Of a stretch of 64,000 nt of DNA, positions 20,474 to 30,998 are shown piece after piece. Made by a program: the position numbers and the translations under genes. How positions within the stretch are numbered: position 1 is the first letter of the stretch; the number at the start of each line of letters is the position of its first letter. The notes under the pieces were generated by a model. That model did no database searches. It was given only the letters and a program-made list of their open reading frames with translations, and had not been told where the DNA came from. The stretch is from Phlegmacium glaucopus (lineage: Eukaryota > Basidiomycota > Agaricomycetes > Agaricales > Cortinariaceae). The stretch is from the NCBI GenBank assembly GCA_015039465.1, contig MU130299.1:206476-270475 (forward strand), given 5' to 3'.

Positions 20474-21501
20474 TCATAGGGCCATACTTCCAATCCACTG
20501 CCTGATGACTTCCCGCCAAATTTCATCATTCTCCAGCCTACTTACATAGAGGTCCACCTCCCTGGGATGATCTCCAAAAAATACAATCAGAGCAGCCTTC
20601 TCCATCACAGAAAGTCCATCATTGTATTCTTGAACTAAACGCGCTGCTTCCTGGTATTGTATACTGGCCTTGGCTTCAGTGCTTTCAGGAGGCTTAGCCA
20701 CCGCTAGTATGGCTTGAGTCATTTGCTGGATACTGCCGTGGAGTTCAACAAGAGCAACAGCAGGAGTAACCTTGTCGACACGCTGGGAAGTGGAGGGAGT
20801 TCTCGATGGGAGGGAGTGGTTAGAGGAATGGGGAGACGAATGGTCAGAGAGATTCCTGAGTTTCCCCTTTCCCTTATCTGCTTTTTTTTTGTGTTCCGTA
20901 GGAGCTAGCCGTTGTCGTTTTGCGGCCGGTTGCTCTGAGATTATGTCAGCAGAGGAGATAGCAGAGGTGGAGGCAGCAGAAGTGGAGGTAATAGCAGAGG
21001 CAGGGGTGGAGGCAGCAATGGAGATAGGGGTAGAGGCTTGGATAGTTGCATCAACTTCCATAGCTTCGTGAAAAATGAGCTGTGTGACGTGATCGGAGTC
21101 TTGATCATGATTGCTAGTTGGTGGTGGACCAGCTTTTGTTGGTGCATATGAATGGGTGCCAGTTGCACCAGCTACAGGTAATATATTCTCCATGTATCAT
21201 AGCCATTGCCAGCCCCTGTTTCAGAAAGGCTTCATCAGGTGGTTTTTCTGGATAAAAGAGGAAAATGATGAGTTTTTCAAACAATAACCGAACTTATGGT
21301 AACCTTTGAATTGATCATTGTTTGCCACACCTGGGCCTCTGCATCCATTGTGACATTAGCTCCTCTCCCAATTTCCACATCGTCAGGGGTATCCCAGTGG
21401 ACACCAGAATCTTCGTGATAAAGTGCTGCAAGATGGACTCAATCTCGTGATTGGTCCATTGTTGAGATGTATTGCCAGTGATAGGAGGCTCAGCCATGAT
21501 A
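20474..21501 (-). pseudogene. Harbinger second ORF (Myb/SANT-like accessory protein)
   Basis: Minus strand, converging on the transposase. The 5' part starts MAEPPITGNTSQQWTNHEIE at about 21497, with WT..E as in the Myb/SANT-like helix that helps PIF/Harbinger transposase bind DNA. A frame change follows at FITK, with SGVHWDTPDDVEIGRGANVT in another frame. An intron-like break lies near 21195-21310. The distal part has a Ser/Thr/Ala-rich linker, basic AAKRQRLAPTEHKKKADKGK (possible nuclear signal) and a helical C-terminus (VLVSRLENDEIWREVIRQWI-like). At least one frameshift; probably inactive. Confidence 0.6.
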
Positions 21502-21694
21502 ATAGCAAGACAACGCAGATAGAATACAGTTATAGCAGCAGCAGTTAGACAAATTAGACGCCGTCGCAGCCAAAGATCATCAGCGTTATCGGGCATGATA
21601 CACTTCAAGTTCAAGCTCCGATGGCAGACATTTCGGCAATCTCACAACCACAAGGAAATTATATAATATATCTTTCTTACCGAACAGGCTCTAA

Positions 21695-22176
21695 GAAAAC
21701 CCAATTATTTATTTAACATGCCATGATAAATAAACGTACGCTAGTCCATACGCCAAGTTGGGCCCATGAACCATTGTAATATTATTCTAAAACTGTGAAC
21801 GTTCATCGCCAACAATCATCAAATTCATGATAGAAATATGTAAACTATATGACAACAAAAGGGGTATCGACTGTCCAAGACATATTAGAGGAAGAAACAA
21901 TCAAACTTAGGTGCCAAGGCAAGCCAAAACTTGAGTGAATTGGAGGTAGGTAAGGTCTGCTACGAAGGGCTCGACAACAACAACCAGGACAACCTTCAAA
22001 CCGTCAACGGGAACGCAGACAAGAGTGAGAATCTGGAATAGGAGGCCACTGCAAGATATTTGAAATGAGTGATTGGCAACTTAGGACGGCAGTCTTGTCA
22101 ACCTTGTCGGCACCACCTACGCTCACAAGAGCCTCGGTCAGCTCCTCACAATTATGAGTAGAAAATAATACACTGA
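21695..22176. other. Intergenic / 3' region of the secreted-protein gene
   Basis: No independent gene. The minus strand at 21950-22150 holds short open pieces (LTEALVSVGGADKVDK and VVLVVVVEP) that look like the decayed 3' exons of the next gene. Confidence 0.5.
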
Positions 22177-22482
22177 CTCAACTCCACAGCGATAGGCTTA
22201 ATAGTGTCGGTGGCATCGCTGAAATAATCAAGCAGACTTGCTTGGTTCGCCCCGACGGCCAGCCTGAGCAGGGAAGGCAGGGAAGGCAGGGAAGGCTGGA
22301 GGGGCTGGGGGAGCTGGGGGAGCTGGGGGAGCTGGGGGAGCTGGGGGAGCTGGGGGAGCTGGGAGGGCTGGGATGAGACCAAGGAGGCCAGAAAGGGGAT
22401 CGAGGTTCGTCGCAGGGGCTGCAGATGAGAAAGTGGCGCATGCAAGAGCAACGAAAACAGAGATGGAGCGGAAGGACAACAT
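22177..22482 (-). pseudogene. Small secreted protein with Pro-Pro-Ala repeats, frameshifted
   Basis: Starting at MLSFRSISVFVALACATFSS (ATG at 22480-22482), a clear signal peptide ends near SAAPA. After NLDPLSGLLGLIPALP come six APP repeats, then AFPAFPAFPAQAGRRGEPSK. The frame stops at TGA directly after KSA, while the neighbouring frame continues with ASLLDYFSDATDTIKPIAVE. Agaricomycete genomes hold a family of secreted proteins with this layout (signal, Pro/Ala repeats, RRGEPPKS, helical domain). The break is one base in or near the repeat end and could be real or a sequencing slip. Confidence 0.6.
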
Positions 22483-22569
22483 TTGTTTAAACAAATGTGG
22501 GTTTGTGTCTGGTAGACGAAGAGAGAGAGAGAAATTGAGAAAAGCGCCTGAGGGAAATGAGAAAGCATG

Positions 22570-23160
22570 AGGGCATTAGTTTAAGTACCCCTCCAGCAGG
22601 ATCAGTTGTTACTAGCCACGTCGACGAACTCTAGAATCGAAATTTACAGTTCTAGAATTACGTTCATGTCTAGCTTCTAGTATGAAACGTCAACAATGTA
22701 ACATTCTCCAAGCCAGAATCTTTCGCTTTTCTCCAGAAAGAAGAGGATGCTTGGGATGGTGTACGTTACTACCAAAGACTAGATCGTCGATAACGAAATA
22801 AGGAAGGTTTGTTAGTCGAAATTCTTTTTTTTTTCCCAGGATGTCTGGGGCGAACAACTGGGATGGAGTAAAGCTAGAGCTTGGCGGAATCCTGAAAGCA
22901 AGGGATGCAGCAGTCGCCTCATTCGTCATCGTTCAAGCCTTCTCCTATACACAGACTTCAAAGATGTGGAGGAAGCGGTGTGAATACGCAATACCTCGAT
23001 GAAGCAGATATCGTTGAAACGGGACAACACTTTGATGAAGATGATAGTCCCGTTGACGCCCGGCCGATGACAAAGGAGCAGCCAAGATGGTTGAACTCTG
23101 ACTGATCTTCGCTGTAATTGATCGCAACCCTGATTTTGAAGGGAAAATCTATTGTTCTAT
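22570..23160. other. Intergenic stretch without a supported gene
   Basis: Short frames on both strands (22690-22929 minus, 22905-23105 plus, 22945-23127 minus) overlap each other and show no family pattern. Nothing supported. Confidence 0.5.
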
Positions 23161-23169
23161 TGAAACCAT

Positions 23170-23481
23170 CGACTTATACGATGCCATTTGGCTCCAACTC
23201 CAACTCAAATGAACCATCCATGGCCAGCGACATCACCTTAGGAACGATTTCGCCCCTAACGTATCGCATCAATACCATCCCATCTTGACGACAGCGTTGC
23301 GGAAATCCTCAGCTTGATAACTTTCCACAAGAGGTTGAAGATTTCGGGTGAGATGCCTATACAAGTGGTTAAGATCGAGTGTTGAATCCTCTCCTAAAGC
23401 TTCTGCGAAAGAGGGGCGAAGATAAGCTGAGAGTAGCCTGCGACGGAAGTCTGGACAAACCAGTAGTATCGATGACATCAC
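23170..23481 (-). CDS. Hypothetical protein
   Basis: Starts MMSSILLVCPDFRRRLLSAY at 23481 and continues FAEALGEDSTLDLNHLYRHL and LVESYQAEDFRNAVVKMG, then stops in this frame at 23269. The adjoining frame stays open as MVLMRYVRGEIVPKVMSLAM to ELELEPNGIV and TAA near 23176. Either a one-base error or a short unusual splice joins the two. The composition looks like coding sequence (helical, about 100 residues). I do not recognise the family. Confidence 0.45.
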
Positions 23482-23610
23482 GGTGGATTAAAAGAGTGAA
23501 AGAACGTAAATGGGTTTTGGTGTCGCCAAGTATTAGACAATAATAGGTGTATTATGATTGAATGGCGTAACGATAGATGGAGGCACAGGCGAGGATATCC
23601 TCTACGAGTA

Positions 23611-24738
23611 CTATGCAGGCACACCAAAATTCCGTTGCAGATCGGGATTTGGTTGCGGGACGATGTTGTTAGACGTCAAAATAGGATTGTTTGAAGGCTG
23701 ACTAGTGGTGGAAATTCCGTTATTGTAATCGCCCCCCGATGACGGAAAAGTAGGAGGATAGTCCGCGAAACTATCGGTGTACGAACCTCGTGTCGATTGA
23801 GGCGCCGTAGGCCCAGTATGTGAAGACCAAAATGAATCGTAAGTTAGATTACTAGATGAACTAAAGTTGAACATGTCTTTGGTTGATAGCGTGGATGGCG
23901 CCTTGAGCGCAGTAGGTGCCTTTTGGGACCGTCCTCGTTGAGGTTTAACAGTAGGAAGAGAATTCGTCAATGATAGTGCAGGATCGACTGGTGATTTGCT
24001 ATTCCGAGGAGGGGAGGGAAGACTGATAGCATCGATCTGGTCTCCCAGGGACGAAGCATGATCTTTACCAGTCTCATATGGCAAGGACAGAGTGACTTCT
24101 GCATCCTCTAGTACGTCAACATCCACAAAGTCCGGCGTCGTCAACCTCAGAGATGGATCGGTGTTGGATAATGTAGTGTAATCATTGATAGGGCAAGATG
24201 GTTGAGCAGAACTAGCAGTGTTTGAATCTTCGTTAGAAGTATCATTTTTGCTTTGATCGTAGCACTGTAAGGGGCCCACACTGATAGAGCTTCGTCCTAA
24301 ACTTGGAGTAGCAAGTTTGAAGGATAGCGAGGATTGGACTGAGCCCGTTGACGGTCCAACGAATGACGTAGCATGCGGATGAATGGCAATAACGGACGGC
24401 GCAGGAAAGGGCTTCGGTCCACGTAGATGAGAATGGTGGAAATAAAGGTTCTCCACCTCATTCAGATTCTGTTTTTGCTATAAATCAATTCAATGAGCAT
24501 ATTATGACGCCGACGAGATATGCCACCCACCCAACCATGTTCAACTTTGAGCCTAGCATATTGCAATCGCATTTGCAACTGCCTGGAAAGCTAAGAGTAG
24601 ATATTAAATTTATTAAAGACGTAAGTTAACAGCATTACTTAATTGACGCACATGAACTGCTTTCGCCCTTTCCATCGTTTGCTTCCGTCGTCTCTCATTC
24701 TCAGAAGCTTGTGCTGCAGCAGACGCCGACGAGACCAT
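23611..24738 (-). CDS. Conserved fungal protein: N-terminal basic coiled coil, Ser/Pro-rich C-terminus
   Basis: Three exons: 24738-24652, 24590-24531 and 24478-23611, with GTGCGT..TTAG and GTGGGT..ATAG introns. The spliced N-terminus is Ala/Ser-rich, then ENERRRKQTMERAKAVH, LSRQLQMRLQYARLKVEHGW and QKQNLNEVENLYFHHSHLR, a charged helical stretch that looks like a coiled coil and is the most conserved-looking part. The remaining 270 residues are Ser/Thr/Pro-rich and probably disordered, with one acidic patch (DFVDVDVLEDAE). Nuclear or regulatory role is a guess; no enzymatic motif. The start is the first ATG of an open exon directly after a 5' TA-rich region. Confidence 0.7.
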
Positions 24739-25320
24739 TATGTTTGATTTTGTATCCCTCTGAGATGGTATGTTATCCTTCTAGGATTCAGGACACACGA
24801 AGTGGGGGGCAGCTGGTAGGAGATGAACTTGAAGGAAGACTCGAGAGCTTGACCAATGCCATGTTGAAGCAAAAGAACACGAGAGACTCTCACGTGACAC
24901 TACAAATTCGCCTTATTCGGCTACTGCAAGCCGTTCTCAATTTAAACTTGAATACGGTGAGCCCACATCATGGATACATCAACTGGAATTCTTAAACTAC
25001 AATTCGTAGTGTTGTCTAGTACTCCTATAAAGAGACAAACCCAGCGCCCCACAGTTCCGCTCTCCGTCCTCCGAAATACCCTTGGCAAGAACTTGGCAGA
25101 GTACATTCCTATTGAATGACTATCCCATCGAACCAGGTTGGCCCCACCGAGGCCGACTTACCCACCGAGAGACGGCAACCCTCATAGGACTCCGGAGTCC
25201 GTTGCCTTAGTGTCCGATACACTCTAACCCTCAAGGCCCGAAAGTCTTGAATTACGCGTGCTGAAAGCAGTGACGGAGGACGAAGAAGCCCAATGCATGG
25301 CGACTAACTGGCCCGTAGGG
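24739..25320. other. Divergent intergenic region
   Basis: Between the minus gene starting at 24738 and a plus gene near 25330. Short frames only (24711-24995 plus). An upstream exon of the SAP-like gene, containing LKAVTEDEEAQCMATNWPVG (about 25259-25320), is possible. Confidence 0.4.
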
Positions 25321-25326
25321 ATCTCA

Positions 25327-25843
25327 CTGTAGTGGCATCAAAGAACAAAACAGAGCTTGGCGATATTCTTGACTCCCTTGGCCTGTCCCTTAAAGGAACG
25401 AAAGACAATTTCAAGCACCGAATTGAAGATCATTTTAAGGCTTCCCCGACCTTAAAACCAACCTACGTTATTCCGCGTTATGACAGACGTTGGTCCTTCT
25501 TGCTTGCACCTACCGATACCAGCGGCCCGTTGTTGCATACCTACATATCCATAATTCTTTTCATACTTATATTCAGTTAGCTTTAATACTCATTATCAAG
25601 TACCTTACTACCTTACATATAATTTTAATACACAATCAGCTCGTTTTCAAATCGTGCACGATAGCAGAGGCCGAAGCTGCCGAAACGCTCAGTCTGAAAC
25701 TGCGTCGACAACATGAGAAACACTTAAAAAAATCCGGGTCAGACACATTTACATCGCATTCCCAAATTTCAAGTAGAGGACGCCTTGTTGTGGAAGAATT
25801 CAACGAACTCTCAAAAGCCCCGTTACCGATAGTTATAGAGTGA
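25327..25843 (+). CDS. Small SAP-like protein, possibly a decayed element gene
   Basis: The frame contains KNKTELGDILDSLGLSLKGT and KDNFKHRIEDHFKASPTLK. This resembles the SAP DNA-binding helix-extended loop-helix (LxxxLxxLGLxxxGxKxxLxxRIxxH). After a region with a likely intron or frameshift (25480-25640) a second block reads IAEAEAAETLSLKLRRQHEK to ELSKAPLPIVIE and stops at 25843. No ATG opens the first block, so a 5' exon is missing. SAP-like heads occur in fungal transposon-linked proteins. Function unknown. Confidence 0.4.
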
Positions 25844-26005
25844 TTACCAAGTATTCATTCATTCATGATCAACCTCGGCTCCTGTAAGAGTCCAGCGAAA
25901 ACATTTCCAATCTGGCGCAAGTTTTCACGTCAAATTTAGAAACCAATGAATAATCTGCGTATTTGAGCTCGAACCTTGTTGGACCTCCTACGATTCTATG
26001 ATACT

Positions 26006-26680
26006 ATGCCTCTTACACCACCCTTAAACTTCACAAAGTGGCTAAATGACAACCAACATTTGCTACAACCCCCTGTCAACAACTTCTGCTTGTATAGAGG
26101 CGATGACTTCGTCGTAATGGCACTTGGGGGTCCAAATCTGAGGTTGGACTATCATATAAATGAAACAGAGGTATGAATAAGCTATCAATCTGTGCTCGCC
26201 TAACTTTCTTACATCTGCATAGGAATGGTTTTACCAGCACAAGGGTGGTATGCTTCTGCGAACGGTTGACGAAGGGAAGTTTCGGGATATCCGGATTGAA
26301 GAAGGGGAGATGTTTTTACTGCCGTGTACGTTTGCCTCGTCCGTGGGCCACTGTTGAAATTATTCAAATTTTGTAGCAAATACGCCCCATAACCCTGTCC
26401 GATTCGCGAACACGATTGGCCTTGTTATTGAACGCGTTCGACCAAAGGAATCTTTAGGTTGGTTAGAGAAGTTACCCATATCTTAATCTAATCAAGGTTC
26501 CTAGATCGCCTTCGTTGGTATTGCTCCAACCCGGTTCATACCCAGCCTACCATCATAAGGGAAGAATCGTTCCATGTCACCGACCTGGGAACACAGCTGA
26601 AGCCTGTCATCGAAAGATGGATAAATGATGCAGATAGTAGGAAATGTCCTCATTGTAGCGTTATCGCTAATGCAAAATAA
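26006..26680 (+). CDS. BNA1: 3-hydroxyanthranilate 3,4-dioxygenase
   Basis: Four exons: 26006-26170, 26223-26325, 26377-26457 and 26505-26680. It opens the ring of 3-hydroxyanthranilate to give the precursor of quinolinate in the kynurenine route to NAD+; it is a cytosolic Fe(II) cupin. In order: [51 protein letters not shown] (the His-X..Glu metal ligands), [20 protein letters not shown] (third metal His), [11 protein letters not shown], then [17 protein letters not shown] and a C-terminal CPHC pair as in family members with a rubredoxin-like iron site. Length (about 175 residues) and motif order are complete. The start MPLTPPLNF is the first ATG matching the family start. Free-standing; neighbours are unrelated. 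Confidence 0.93.
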
Positions 26681-27669
26681 GACCCTGTGTGTATGTACAT
26701 CTTTTTCAATGATTGACACTTCACAAGACGGCTGAAAGCAGTACACCAGATAAACATAGAAAGACTGTATTATTGATCTTTGAAACTCGACCTGTGGTTG
26801 ACGAAGGCTTACCAATATTGCAATGTCTCTGATTTCTGACGGATCAAGAAAGTTTATCAATTCCCTTTGTCTGGATTGGCTGGCGATTTACGAACTTAGA
26901 ACGGATTCTTCTCGGGAGGACGCGATCTCGATCTGGTATAGTCAAGTTCCGCATTCTAGACCAGCACCACAAATTGATCATATGGCTACTCGTCAGTGAC
27001 AATGGCAGTTGGGCCCATCTTACAAAATTCTCCGCTAGCTAGTAGTAGCTAGCTTGGCTACTGCTTTTGTGTTTCTCACAAGATCTTACACAGGATTTTG
27101 TACACATCGGTCTGTACTGCTTTGGATCTTCCGTTAATTGATGCTGACCGGGACCAGTCGACCTCTCAAAAATGACAGTCACGCCTTCGAGCTACCAATC
27201 GGAAAATCCACACCGCGTTACGCATCGGCGAAGGACCTTTCAAGGCCTCGAAAAGGATGGTTTCAGACCTGTGCCCTGATTGGGCTCCAATCGTCTACTC
27301 CAGAGGGTCGAACATGCTTTGTATTCCGTCCACGACTCCAAAGGCAAGATTGACTATGACCCAGCCCCTATCTACGCAATTATTGCGATTGACGATACTG
27401 TATTGATTGCGACATCACAAGGTCCCATGTTGCCTGTCAATTTATACATAATCAGAGCATTTCGAGTTTTTCTGATTCGGTCTATTAATAGTTCTTGAAC
27501 AGCCCCAAAGCAGTCGAGGTGCCAATGTCCAGCCACTAATTGTTCAATTCAGTTTCCCCTGATCTCTGATAAGCCGATGAGGGGTTGAAGCAAATCCTAT
27601 AAAAGCCACTCCCTACCCCCACGCTTTTCCATCAGGCTAATCGCAAGCACCTACTAGCTTTTTGACAAT
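26681..27669. other. Intergenic stretch
   Basis: No convincing gene. Overlapping short frames at 27138-27353 and 27280-27498 have no family pattern. 27590-27669 looks like the promoter/5' leader of the next gene (CTATAAAAG at 27597, then a C/T-rich leader). Confidence 0.5.
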
Positions 27670-28618
27670 ATGTCTAATTACAACACTGGCAACGACTCGT
27701 ACGGCTCTTCCAACCGGGACGATTCTTATGGGTCTGGAAATAATCGGGCTTCCGGCAACGACTCGTACGGCTCTTCAAACGACAACTCCTATGGGTCGTC
27801 TAACAAGAATACCGATTCGTACGGCTCTGCAAACAACGACTCCTACGGGTCATCTAATAAGAACAACGACTCTTATGGCTCTTCCAACAACGACTCCTAC
27901 GGGTCGTCTAACAAGAACAACGACTCCTATGGGTCGTCTAACAAGAACACCGACTCCTATGGGTCGTCTAACAAGAACAGCGACTCCTACGGCTCTTCCA
28001 ACAACGACTCCTACGGGTCGGCTAACAAGAACAACGACTCCTATGGGTCGTCTAACAAGAACACCGACTCCTACGGCTCTTCCAACAACGACTCCTACGG
28101 GTCATCTAATAAGAACCAGGACTCGTACGGCTCTTCCAACAACGACTCCTACGGGTCGTCTAACAAGAACAGCGACTCTTACGGCTCTTCCAACAACGAC
28201 TCGTATGGATCGTCTAACAAGAACAACGATTCCTATGGGTCATCTAACAAGAACACCGACTCCTATGGGTCGTCTAACAAAAACAATGATTCGTACGGGT
28301 CTTCCAACAATGACTCCTACGGGTCGTCTAATACTAAATCGGATGACTCCAACAACGACAATTCCGGGTCAGCGGGTGGCGGAGGTGATTTTATTGGCAG
28401 CACTATCAAGTCCGCAGCGAGCAAGGCCGGTTTCGAAATTGTGAGTCGTCGCTACTGGTACATTGTATTATTATTTTTTACTAACTTGCTGGTCTGTTTG
28501 CAGGACGATGACACTGCTCAGAAGATTGGAGGAGGCTTGAAGGAATCCTTGGGCAAGTTCTGTAAGTATTCAGCATTTATTGTATCTTCACAAACTCATA
28601 TGCCGTTCATAGTCTGAA
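27670..28618 (+). CDS. Low-complexity NDSYGSSNKN-repeat protein
   Basis: Exon 1 27670-28440, intron 28441-28503 (GTGAGT..CAG), exon 2 from 28504, a second intron from 28560 (GTAAGT..TAG) and a stop at 28616-28618. The first 220 residues are about 25 repeats of (N)NDSYGSSNK(N), built only from Asn, Asp, Ser, Tyr, Gly and Lys. Then GSAGGGGDFIGSTIKSAASK and, after splicing, DDDTAQKIGGGLKESLGKF. The short amphipathic C-terminal domain recalls small stress-related fungal proteins with SYGSS repeats. The repeat region is intrinsically disordered and prion-like in composition. A CTATAAAAG box lies about 70 bp upstream of the ATG. No catalytic function is expected. Confidence 0.85.
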
Positions 28619-29104
28619 TGAAGAGGGACCGATTCCCGTGTAAATAAAGAATTGTAATGTAAATGAATCATATGGATTGTACTAGTAACAATGAAATTGT
28701 GAACCTTCAGAATCTATCTAAATTGTCGTTCTAAGTTACTGAGTTCGACTCATATCTCTATGGCTGATTGGACAGCTACTTGAAGCGCACGGTGTCCTCT
28801 CTCCGAGACTGGAAAATGCTACTTTTTTTTGTATACTGCTTACTAAATAACAAGGCAAGACCTTGAAGAACACCCAACTTGCCAGGTAGATCCAAAACAA
28901 AAAGTAGACGAAGGAAGGTCAACAGAGAGATCTAGGGTGAACAGGACGAAAAGATGCGATCTCTATTTACATGAAAAGTTTCTCCGAGCGTAAAGTTATA
29001 GCTATGCATATCTACAATCTAAGAGGGGAGGGGCCGGACCACACAACTTTACGCAACGCCACTTGTAAAAATCTAAACGGAAAAATATGGCCTACCCGTA
29101 GCTT
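28619..29104. other. Intergenic stretch
   Basis: 3' ends of two converging genes; AT-rich, AATAAA-like signals near 28643. No further gene. Confidence 0.6.
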
Positions 29105-29743
29105 TCATGTTACAAGGGTTTGTTTTGTCTTGCTCAGCTGAGATATAGTCGCATCAGAGAAGCCCAAATGAGCTTTAACCAGTTCAGGTGGTGTTAGCGC
29201 AAGCCATTGGGTTAAAGAAATATCTTGAAAGAGATCTAATATGATAATAAGACTTTAAAATTTTGCAGTTCAAAACAGAATAAAAACCACATACTCGTTT
29301 TTAATATCTCAATAAACCTCAAAGTCGTGTTTCCGGTATTTTCTATGTAGTGGCCTGGAAAAAAAATGAGAAATTTAAACGTAAATTGACCATTTGAGAT
29401 TTGCGAACCGAATGAAGGCGGTGTATACGCAATGTCACCAGGCTAACGTATTAGAATCCGTTTCAGAAATCTTTAACCATATAGAATAGAAAATAAATAA
29501 AAATTACATAGAAGTCGTATGTTGCTGCATTACTCTGTGACGCAAAGAGTGTGATTCTTGCCTCACCAGATCTGAATGACAAGGATGCTGCATCAGTCAT
29601 TTTTGGCAAGTAGATGGTAACAAAAGGTTTTTTTTCACATAAAAAATGTCCACTCGGGCTGCGTAGGGTGCCACTGAAAAAGTTCAATGTCAGGGGGCGG
29701 AAAAGACGTGGGCGAACGCATTGTGAATAACGAACATGCAATT
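29105..29743 (-). CDS. Oxalate decarboxylase (bicupin), C-terminal cupin
   Basis: Minus strand, stop at 29105-29107. It begins in the gap edge with AATTGCAT (E-L-H) and a GTTCGT donor at 29735, and continues after TTTTCAG with WHPTQPEWTFFI. Then SGEARITLFASQSNAATYDF, PGDIAYTPPSF, GHYIENTGNTTLRFIEI, LFQDISLTQWLALTPPELVK and AHLGFSDATISQLSKTKQ. Each junction has a GT..AG intron of about 55-70 nt. HWH..PEW and GHYIEN carry the second cupin's Mn ligands. The enzyme converts oxalate to formate and CO2, usually secreted or wall-bound in wood- and litter-decaying fungi. The first cupin is in the mirror-reversed block at 30999-31555, so the gene spans the gap. Confidence 0.9.
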
Positions 29744-30507
29744 NNNNNNNNNNNNNNNNNNNNNNNNNNNNNNNNNNNNNNNNNNNNNNNNNNNNNNNNN
29801 NNNNNNNNNNNNNNNNNNNNNNNNNNNNNNNNNNNNNNNNNNNNNNNNNNNNNNNNNNNNNNNNNNNNNNNNNNNNNNNNNNNNNNNNNNNNNNNNNNNN
29901 NNNNNNNNNNNNNNNNNNNNNNNNNNNNNNNNNNNNNNNNNNNNNNNNNNNNNNNNNNNNNNNNNNNNNNNNNNNNNNNNNNNNNNNNNNNNNNNNNNNN
30001 NNNNNNNNNNNNNNNNNNNNNNNNNNNNNNNNNNNNNNNNNNNNNNNNNNNNNNNNNNNNNNNNNNNNNNNNNNNNNNNNNNNNNNNNNNNNNNNNNNNN
30101 NNNNNNNNNNNNNNNNNNNNNNNNNNNNNNNNNNNNNNNNNNNNNNNNNNNNNNNNNNNNNNNNNNNNNNNNNNNNNNNNNNNNNNNNNNNNNNNNNNNN
30201 NNNNNNNNNNNNNNNNNNNNNNNNNNNNNNNNNNNNNNNNNNNNNNNNNNNNNNNNNNNNNNNNNNNNNNNNNNNNNNNNNNNNNNNNNNNNNNNNNNNN
30301 NNNNNNNNNNNNNNNNNNNNNNNNNNNNNNNNNNNNNNNNNNNNNNNNNNNNNNNNNNNNNNNNNNNNNNNNNNNNNNNNNNNNNNNNNNNNNNNNNNNN
30401 NNNNNNNNNNNNNNNNNNNNNNNNNNNNNNNNNNNNNNNNNNNNNNNNNNNNNNNNNNNNNNNNNNNNNNNNNNNNNNNNNNNNNNNNNNNNNNNNNNNN
30501 NNNNNNN
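29744..30507. other. Assembly gap (764 N)
   Basis: It falls inside the oxalate decarboxylase gene once the neighbouring block is read correctly. The missing part is the end of cupin 1, the linker and the start of cupin 2, which is consistent with a gap of several hundred bases. Confidence 1.
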
Positions 30508-30880
30508 CAGTATGAGTGCCGTAAACTATCTACCACAGTACCCCGCGGTCCGTATTAGTAAGAAGAATGGTCAAGATGCCTAGAAGTTTCTCTTCTCTCT
30601 TTCGTATGGATACTCACTACGTCATTGGCGTTTCTAAGCATGACGGTAGGCAACACCACGACGAAACCAGATGTTCACACCAGGAGACGCGTTTCACATC
30701 CGGAGACAGTACCGTAGCGCCCAAGTCACATGCGGAACAATAGACGCAGAACTTCCTAATCGACCATACACGACGTGTACCCGTCTCCATAACCTAGCGT
30801 ACCTAAGGTTTCCTGGAGTGCCTTACGGACCTATGCTACTGTACTCCTTATCTAGCCAAGCTTAGTCTTCTGCGGGGCAT
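30508..30880. CDS. LanC-like protein, C-terminal part, mirror-reversed
   Basis: In complement-only reading the block starts with an intron end and TGGTGTCATGGGG, coding WCHGAPGIIILL, then DAVTAKIRTAIRCGAALVYK, LCHGIAGSVYALLSAS and GLAGMCCTWAEVLDRMD, ending near GYDDM. WCHG and LCHG hold the Cys and His that bind zinc in the LanC alpha-toroid fold. Two one-base indels are evident (for example AAAGTGTAGGC where RKGVGLCHG needs one more G). About 50 residues normally found between LLSAS and EGLAGMCC are missing. This looks like low-quality gap-fill sequence or a decaying gene. Confidence 0.85.
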
Positions 30881-30998
30881 AGTAGAGGCTCCTAGAGTGA
30901 ATCCGCTCATTCGCCCGATTGGGAAAGACACCAGGAAAACATCAAATTTTGGTGTCGAAACGATGCCGCAAATACGGAGGGTAGCGAGAAACATGAAG

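Larger units (their letters stand above)
8491..21691 (+). mobile_element. PIF/Harbinger DNA transposon, split by a 10.3-kb insertion
   Basis: Terminal inverted repeats GAGCCTGTTTGG (from 8491) and CCGAACAGGCTC (to 21691) are flanked by TAA on both sides (8488-8490 and 21692-21694). The 3-bp TAA duplication is typical of this superfamily. Without the insertion at 9501-19831 the element is about 2.9 kb. It encodes a DDE transposase on plus and a second Myb/SANT-like ORF on minus, the usual two-gene plan. Confidence 0.93.

Noticed and set aside
25142..25310. Possible third mirror-reversed block (complement-only frame of about 56 codons)
   Set aside because: The frame is short, bounded by stops and matches no family I recognise; the normal strand also has plausible coding.
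27700..28340. CRISPR-like periodic repeats
   Set aside because: The periodicity is that of a coding tandem repeat in a spliced eukaryotic gene; there are no unique spacers.
27662..28444. 260-codon Thr/Arg-rich frame (RTALPTTTPTGRL repeats)
   Set aside because: Shadow of the SYGSS-repeat gene in another frame; the DNA repeat keeps all frames open.
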